Assembly: GCA_018659505.1 (NCBI GenBank)
Contig: JABJMI010000794.1
Location: forward strand, 1-18,287
Length of the DNA: 18,287 nt
From: Planctomicrobium sp.
GTDB taxonomy: Bacteria > Planctomycetota > Planctomycetia > Planctomycetales > Planctomycetaceae
Direction of reading: 5' to 3'
Shown: positions 13,563-18,287 of the stretch, piece by piece
How the letters are laid out: every line of letters begins with the position of its first letter
Position numbering within the stretch: position 1 is the stretch's first letter
Program-made: the position numbers and the translations under genes
Notes under the pieces: model-generated
Told to the model about the DNA's origin: nothing
The model's input: the letters and a program-made list of their open reading frames with translations, nothing else
The model's database searches: none

Positions 13563-14168
13563 ATGAATTCTTCAACCGATGTACGCTCCTCGCTGAAACT
13601 CTCTCCGCCGGTCATTGTGATTTTGGTCATAGTGGTCGCTGTCAGTCTCTGGCAACGAGATGAAAAAGGTGATGTCCCCGAATTTGGCGACACTCCTTTT
13701 TTGCAGACTGAAGGCTCAAAAGAGAGTAAAGAGGTTGCCGAAAGTGATGGCGACACTTCCTCTTCGGTGCCAGAATCAAGCAGCTTCTTGAAAGAGATCG
13801 GCAACAAAACATTCGAGTCACCAGCAGGATTGATTTACTCCACCGGAAGTGCTGATGGTCATCGGCTCGATCATTTAATGAAGCATTCTGTTGATGTTCC
13901 ATCTAAGCCAGTTCATGGAGTCTTCAACGGGGATAAGAATGAAATTCTCTCGCTGTTGGATGAGGTCTGGACGATGTCGCAAGAGCGTGGACCTCCAAAT
14001 GTCGAAACAAAACAGGAACGAGGCAGGACGGTCATCACTGCAAATCTAAAACGCGTCATCGGCTATGTCGGTGGAGAATCGGGCAAACGCAAGGACTATC
14101 CAAAGTGTTCAAAGGTACGTTTGGTTATTGAAGGTCAGAATGTAATTACTGCTTATCCGGTGCTGTAG
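13563..14168 (+). CDS. Membrane-anchored protein with a His-rich, possibly nuclease-like C-terminal domain
   Basis: This is a 201-residue protein. It has a short basic N-terminus, one membrane segment at about 15-30, and an acidic, Ser-rich linker (about 35-80). A compact domain follows at about 85-201. The domain shows GHRLDHLMKH (99-108), PVHGVF (116-121), LLDEVW (131-136), RVIGYVGGESG (164-174) and a terminal NVITAYPV (193-200). The combination of spaced histidines with a C-terminal TAYP strand is reminiscent of small BECR-fold ribonuclease/toxin domains, but I cannot confirm this. It also fits a family I recall as common and uncharacterised in planctomycetes. No immunity-like gene is next to it. 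The ATG at 13563 has no ribosome binding site. Confidence 0.72.
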   Translation: MNSSTDVRSSLKLSPPVIVILVIVVAVSLWQRDEKGDVPEFGDTPFLQTEGSKESKEVAESDGDTSSSVPESSSFLKEIGNKTFESPAGLIYSTGSADGHRLDHLMKHSVDVPSKPVHGVFNGDKNEILSLLDEVWTMSQERGPPNVETKQERGRTVITANLKRVIGYVGGESGKRKDYPKCSKVRLVIEGQNVITAYPVL

Positions 14169-14195
14169 TAGTGTGAGCTGCGGAATAAATTTTGT

Positions 14196-14242
14196 AACGC
14201 AAAAATGCGTTTGTTAGCCGGACACTTAAAGTGTCCGGCTAA
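14196..14242. terminator. Tandem hairpins between convergent genes, likely bidirectional terminator
   Basis: The first hairpin is AACGCA-AAAA-TGCGTT (14196-14211). The second is a 14-bp perfect palindrome, TTAGCCGGACACTT and AAGTGTCCGGCTAA around a single A (14214-14242). They occupy the 98-bp gap where the 13563-14168 gene (plus) meets the CRTAC1 gene (minus), the expected place for termination in both directions. T-runs are short (TTTGTT after the first stem on plus). The second hairpin belongs to the repeat family also seen at 4943-4966 and 16274-16297. Confidence 0.6.
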
Positions 14243-14266
14243 ACACGTTTCGATCAATCGAAGCAA

Positions 14267-16114
14267 TCATTCAGATTGAGCATCAACTGTAATCATTTGA
14301 TCAACGGGATGATCCTTGATGACGGATTCTGTACCATCGGTCCAGACGACCCTTATTTTATCGACGAGTGAATATTCATCTAATCCAAAAGTAAGAGGCA
14401 ACTCTGACTGAGAGAGATAACTCTTTGTTGGTGAAACTCTTCGCCTTGAGACTTTCCCATTCGCGGTCAATTCCACGAGTGCTCCAATCACTTGAGCCGG
14501 GTCGTTCTTCAATTTCACTCGCACCCAATGGTGAGAAGAATTTAGATCGTTCCTTAACAATCTGGGCTTCTGTCCCGTCGTCGCAATGACAACATCGAGA
14601 TCGCCGTCATTGTCGATATCGGCATAGCTGGAACCTCGACCCACCAGTGGTCGTGAGAATGCTTGCCCGGCGACATTCTTTGGGACAAGTAGAAACTCTG
14701 TATCGGCTTGAACCCCACAATTCCAGAATAGCTGCGGTGGCTGTTCATAGAACTGACTTGGCTGCACACGGTTGATGTCTTGTTCCAGGTGACCATTCGA
14801 AGCAAACAGATCGAGGCGCCCGTCCAGATCGTAGTCAAAAAAGAAAACTCCGAACGTCAGACTCAAGCGAGTCGTTGGTCCGAGACCGCTGGAGATTGCT
14901 TCATCAATGAACAACGCCGATTGTTGATCCGCGACATACAAGGCGGTCATTTCATTCGAAAAGTTCCCAATCGCGACCCCGATGGAATCGTTATTACGGA
15001 AGTCCGCCGCATCGATGCCCATTGCACCACGGGCGTCTCCGTTCATATCAAAGGCGACCCCAGCGACCATGCCGACTTCAGTAAATGTTCCATCTTGCTG
15101 ATTTTGAAACAGTAAGTTCTGCACCGTATCATTCGCGACCAGCATATCGAGCCAGCCATCGCGGTTGAAATCATCGAAGGTGACTCCCAGCGACTTCGCC
15201 ATCGGGACACCAGAATCAGGATTCTTGATTTGCAGCCCAGCCTCTTCTGCGACTTCGGTGAATTTGCCGTCTCCATCATTACGAAACAGGTAAGGAAATG
15301 TCCCTTCAAAATTTTGTGGTCGTCCGTAGGCACGGTCTCCACCAGTCAGTTTGAAATCCTGGGCACTGTCAAATTCTTTAGACCATTTCACATAATTGCA
15401 GACAAACAAATCCAGGTCGTTGTCGTGATCGAAATCAAACCATCCGCAGCTAGTTCCCCATTCGCTGGCATCACCACCAGTTCCAGAGGATTCAGTCACC
15501 TCTTTGAATTTGCCTCCCCCTGCATTATGAAACAAACGGTTTGTCCCGACCGCTGATACATAGACATCAACAAGTCCATCGCTGTCGTAATCTCCACAGG
15601 CAACGCCCATTCCGTACAGCGAGATATCCAAACCTGAATCGGCTGTGACATTTTTGAAATTGCCGGTCCCATCATTTTCATAAAGTGCCAACAGTGACGG
15701 AGAATCGACCTCTTCGCCCGAGAATTCTTCCCAGGTCTGTGAATTCACAAACAACAGATCCTGATCACCATCGTTGTCGAAGTCGAAAAAGGCGCAGCCT
15801 CCACCCATCGTTTCTGGCAACAGTTTTTGACCTTTCGCTCCACTTTCATGTACGAATTCGATACCTGATTCCGTCGTGATGTCTGTAAATGTCACTGCCG
15901 GTGCTGTGACAGTCGAACTCTCACGAACCTGAACCTCCGCAAGTTCTGACTCTTGGGTTTCATCAATCACAACAGGGCGATTCAAAATATAAATCAATGG
16001 AATGATCAGAACGGCAAGCACAAGGAATACCGCCAGCGACCACTTAAAAGCTGTCCCTACGATCGCATCGTTTTGAACATCTGTTTCATCAGGTTCTATT
16101 TGGTGTTGAGTCAT
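14267..16114 (-). CDS. CRTAC1-family FG-GAP/VCBS and ASPIC/UnbV repeat protein
   Basis: This is a 615-residue protein with a single membrane anchor at about 22-44, so the bulk faces the periplasm or outside. A seven-bladed type propeller follows, marked by repeated calcium-binding loops: FDFDNDGDQDLLFVN (110-124), GDYDSDGLVDVYVS, FDFDHDNDLDLFVCNY, FDDFNRDGWLDMLVAND, FDYDLDGRLDLFASNGH and YADIDNDGDLDVVIATT. The last about 95 residues (from LRNDLNSSHHWVRVKLKN to the end) are an ASPIC/UnbV domain, including VRVVWTDG-like IRVVWTDGTES. Such proteins are thought to bind ligands or partners at the cell surface. No enzymatic function is established. It lies 209 bp downstream of the multihaem cytochrome gene in the same direction, a pairing that may reflect a joint role, though a palindrome in the gap may separate the transcripts. 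No Shine-Dalgarno sequence is evident. Confidence 0.9.
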   Translation of the reverse strand: MTQHQIEPDETDVQNDAIVGTAFKWSLAVFLVLAVLIIPLIYILNRPVVIDETQESELAEVQVRESSTVTAPAVTFTDITTESGIEFVHESGAKGQKLLPETMGGGCAFFDFDNDGDQDLLFVNSQTWEEFSGEEVDSPSLLALYENDGTGNFKNVTADSGLDISLYGMGVACGDYDSDGLVDVYVSAVGTNRLFHNAGGGKFKEVTESSGTGGDASEWGTSCGWFDFDHDNDLDLFVCNYVKWSKEFDSAQDFKLTGGDRAYGRPQNFEGTFPYLFRNDGDGKFTEVAEEAGLQIKNPDSGVPMAKSLGVTFDDFNRDGWLDMLVANDTVQNLLFQNQQDGTFTEVGMVAGVAFDMNGDARGAMGIDAADFRNNDSIGVAIGNFSNEMTALYVADQQSALFIDEAISSGLGPTTRLSLTFGVFFFDYDLDGRLDLFASNGHLEQDINRVQPSQFYEQPPQLFWNCGVQADTEFLLVPKNVAGQAFSRPLVGRGSSYADIDNDGDLDVVIATTGQKPRLLRNDLNSSHHWVRVKLKNDPAQVIGALVELTANGKVSRRRVSPTKSYLSQSELPLTFGLDEYSLVDKIRVVWTDGTESVIKDHPVDQMITVDAQSE

Positions 16115-16154
16115 GTGAGATCGATATTGCTTGATAATAGAAGATAAGGAAATT

Positions 16155-16174
16155 CACCACGGAGACGCGGAGTA
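16155..16174 (+). repeat. Partial copy of the TTCACCACGGAG-type repeat
   Basis: TTCACCACGGAGACGCGGAG resembles the arms of the facing pair at 3135-3284. It lies in the 209-bp gap between the CRTAC1 gene and the cytochrome gene. The copy is short and ends abruptly in AT-rich sequence. Confidence 0.4.
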
Positions 16175-16273
16175 ATTATTAATGTTGCTGTACTTCCATT
16201 CGATGAGCTTTGCGCCGATTGTGATGTGGGAAAAATTCCATGTAGGTCATCCGGTTGATTGCCAGCGTAACGG

Positions 16274-16297
16274 GCTGCACACAATGAAGTGTGCAGC
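16274..16297. repeat. Palindrome between the cytochrome and CRTAC1 genes
   Basis: GCTGCACAC and GTGTGCAGC form a perfect 9-bp inverted repeat around AATGAA, followed by TAAAC on the plus strand. The arm core CAC...AAGTG and the TAAAC flank match the palindromes at 4943-4966 and 14214-14242. It stands 27 bp after the cytochrome stop codon and could end that transcript, although it has no U-run. Confidence 0.6.
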
Positions 16298-16323
16298 TAA
16301 ACGTGGTTAGATTTTCATCGATG

Positions 16324-18287
16324 TCAGTGGTCTGTTCCGGGTGGAAGTAATCGGTAGATCACAACCTTCTCCGCAGCGTGGTTTGCTGCTGGATATTTTT
16401 CTCTTGCCAAGCGAACTGCCCGACCTTGAGCGTTGTCGTCCGGTTTGTAGATCGAATGTAATTTCCCGTGGTAGGCTGATTTTTCTTCATCACCGATTTC
16501 TGAGTAGAGCAACTGCAAATTGTAGTGAGCAGTCAAGTTTTCAGAATCAATTGAGAGCGTTTTCTGGAATTGTTCAATCGCCTGTTGCCAGAGTTGCTTC
16601 GCTTCTTCATCTCGACCTTGCCGAGACCGTAAGCGAGCGAGGTCAAACTGAGTTTGCCCCAGCACGTTTATCACTTCGTAATCGATGCTGAAATCAAATC
16701 CGCGGGATTGCATGTCCGGGGTCTTATCATTTAACACAGATTGCAAATTTTGAACTGCTTCGTCGAGTCGACCTTGTTGGCGATTGACGACTCCGCTCAA
16801 CCATGCCCAGGTCCAACGCGGATACCTTTCAGTCTCTGCGAATTCCGAAGCTCGCTGTAAGGCGGCAACTGCTTCATCCAAACGACCTTCGCGTTCGTAA
16901 ACACGAGCGAGATTCATTGGACCATCCCATCGATTAAGTTTTTCAACTTCCTCGAATGCTTCAGTCGCCTGCCGCAGTTCCGCTTTCCCTTTGAGGAATA
17001 ATCCGATTCCGTAGTCATTCCATCGCTGCCAGAGAGGGAAATCTCCAGCTGCTTGCTTCTCTACAGGAGCTTCGAAACCAGCGACTGGAAAAGTGACCCG
17101 GTCCACAGCCAATGTTGTGATTGGCAACTTATTGACGTAATTCTCGCCAGCGATATCTCCACGAATTGGGATTCCGAGCTTGGCGTTTTCGGTCGCGACG
17201 AACTGCATATATTCCGTGTCAAATTTCCGGTAGTTTAGCTTTAACTCGACTTCGACCGGTGCATCGGTATCCTCAGGTAAATTCAATTCGTAGTGAACTG
17301 TTTGCCCAGCTCCGGGTGGAATTTGATGATTGTACAAGGGTGTAAAGATGTCTTGCGGATTTCGTCGGTTAATGCGATTTCCATCTTTGTCGAGTAGAAA
17401 GACATTCACGAAATGACTCCAGGGGTCGACTTCGTTTTGCTTCGCCGGATCAACCAATCCACTCTTGCCGATGACCTTTCCATTTGAAGTGACTGTCACT
17501 TCAAGCCAGACTTCGTTTGAGTCTACCGTTCCTTGCGTAAATAGATGACCGAGCTTGAGAGTTCTAATAACGGTCTCTAACAGGTATTTCTTCCCCGGTT
17601 CTAAAGTCGGGACTTCTGGTTTCAGAGGAGCGATGAGGTTCCCATCAATTTCTCCTCCTTCACGAATCCCAAAGAGATCGACTCGCATTGTTCCATTGAG
17701 GAATTCCTGATGAGCTTTGATTGTGTCGGGATTGTCTTTCAGCCAAGCAATGCCTGTGTTTGCAGAGGGAAAAAGATGGTCATGAACACTGAGCTCCTTG
17801 GCGTTGGAGAAAAACTTCGCTCCAAAATCATCGGACGGTTGCAGCGGCATATGGCAACCATTGCAGTTCACTTCAGCTTTAGGCGGATAATAGAAACTTC
17901 GCGCGCCATGACCGGAGACACCACTCAGCAAGTAGGTGTCATAGTGATTTTGTCCCCGAAGAAATGCCTTATAATGATTCAGTTCTTTCGGCAAATGAAC
18001 TTTGTGGCATGTCGAGCAAAATTCCGCGTTCTGATGGAAAGGCTTCAAGAATGTTTTCTTGTGAAACGATGGCTTTGCCTTGATGAGTTGATTGTTCACC
18101 CACTGCAAAATCTCGTTGTCGCTGTAAGCAAATGGATAATGCTGAGGCTCTTCAATCGTGTAATCGGCATTCCCCTTGGTACTGTTGACGTTGGTGATCG
18201 CATGGCACCCGGTGCAAGTGATCCCGGCTTGAGATGTTGCGTGTTTCACCATGTCGAAATCGGGATCATCAAATGCTCCACTAAAAA
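16324..18287 (-). CDS. Multihaem c-type cytochrome with C-terminal TPR repeats (N-terminus outside window)
   Basis: The frame stays open to the right edge: codons upstream of the internal ATG at 18252 read FSGAFDDPDFD without a stop and look like family sequence, so the gene is cut by the window. Three haem c sites are visible: CTGCH, CSTCH and CNGCH (13-17, 79-83 and 130-134 counted from that ATG). Several extra His residues could be distal ligands, and more sites probably lie in the missing part. A beta-rich middle (about 190-390) includes GHLFTQGTVDSNEVWLEVTV. At about 408-620 are four or more TPR pairs, for example YEREGRLDEAVAALQRA and NRQQGRLDEAVQNLQSV. The protein should act in the periplasm, in electron transfer or as a haem enzyme, with the TPRs as a docking surface. 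The substrate is unknown. The next gene in the same direction is the CRTAC1-family protein. Confidence 0.88.
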   Translation of the reverse strand, partial: FSGAFDDPDFDMVKHATSQAGITCTGCHAITNVNSTKGNADYTIEEPQHYPFAYSDNEILQWVNNQLIKAKPSFHKKTFLKPFHQNAEFCSTCHKVHLPKELNHYKAFLRGQNHYDTYLLSGVSGHGARSFYYPPKAEVNCNGCHMPLQPSDDFGAKFFSNAKELSVHDHLFPSANTGIAWLKDNPDTIKAHQEFLNGTMRVDLFGIREGGEIDGNLIAPLKPEVPTLEPGKKYLLETVIRTLKLGHLFTQGTVDSNEVWLEVTVTSNGKVIGKSGLVDPAKQNEVDPWSHFVNVFLLDKDGNRINRRNPQDIFTPLYNHQIPPGAGQTVHYELNLPEDTDAPVEVELKLNYRKFDTEYMQFVATENAKLGIPIRGDIAGENYVNKLPITTLAVDRVTFPVAGFEAPVEKQAAGDFPLWQRWNDYGIGLFLKGKAELRQATEAFEEVEKLNRWDGPMNLARVYEREGRLDEAVAALQRASEFAETERYPRWTWAWLSGVVNRQQGRLDEAVQNLQSVLNDKTPDMQSRGFDFSIDYEVINVLGQTQFDLARLRSRQGRDEEAKQLWQQAIEQFQKTLSIDSENLTAHYNLQLLYSEIGDEEKSAYHGKLHSIYKPDDNAQGRAVRLAREKYPAANHAAEKVVIYRLLPPGTDH

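Noticed and set aside
1..18287. CRISPR array, tRNA, rRNA, transposase, phage genes or attachment sites
   Set aside because: I saw no regularly spaced repeats, tRNA-like cloverleaf, or mobile-element proteins on either strand. The repeats present are palindromes or isolated degenerate copies.

Overview
The window looks like a stretch of chromosome from a planctomycete (order Planctomycetales or close to it). I infer this from gene content, not from a search. It carries a CRTAC1-type FG-GAP/UnbV protein next to a TPR-multihaem cytochrome, an EboE-type TIM-barrel protein, a GntP permease enlarged by a soluble insert, and an ECF sigma/anti-sigma/secreted-protein module. Shine-Dalgarno sequences are mostly weak or absent, and palindromic repeats are scattered between the genes. 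No tRNA, rRNA, CRISPR array, transposase or phage gene was seen.

Left part (1-5915). A 24-codon C-terminal gene remnant on the plus strand runs off the left edge. It is followed by minus-strand genes: a secreted protein with possible beta-propeller repeats (191-1951), a protein with a membrane segment at each end (2010-3065), 2-isopropylmalate synthase leuA (3333-4907) and a TPR protein (5289-5915). The best find lies upstream of leuA. There is a 20-codon leader ORF with six leucine codons in a run of seven (TTG CTA CTT AGT CTC CTC CTG). Behind it sits a strong intrinsic terminator with a CUUG loop and U7, placed before the leuA start, plus two mutually exclusive alternative pairings. This is the full layout of a ribosome-mediated leucine attenuator, and I am not aware of one described in this phylum.

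Middle part (6088-9822). A GntP-family permease starts at TTG and has a long inverted repeat just upstream of its ribosome binding site. It converges on a two-gene unit read from the minus strand, eboE then a DEDDy 3'-5' exonuclease, joined by a TGATG overlap.

Right part (10227-18287). An apparent plus-strand operon encodes an ECF sigma factor, a membrane anti-sigma factor and a secreted helical protein with a charged disordered tail (14-nt overlap). A LolD-like ABC ATPase and a membrane-anchored protein with a His-rich, possibly nuclease-like C-terminal domain follow. Converging from the right are a CRTAC1 family protein and a multihaem cytochrome c with TPRs, whose N-terminus lies beyond the right edge.

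The intergenic DNA is rich in structure. There are three related GC-rich palindromes (4943-4966, 14214-14242, 16274-16297), one perfect 24-bp inverted repeat (13466-13522), and degenerate copies of a TTCACCACGGAG-type repeat, two of them facing each other at 3135-3284.
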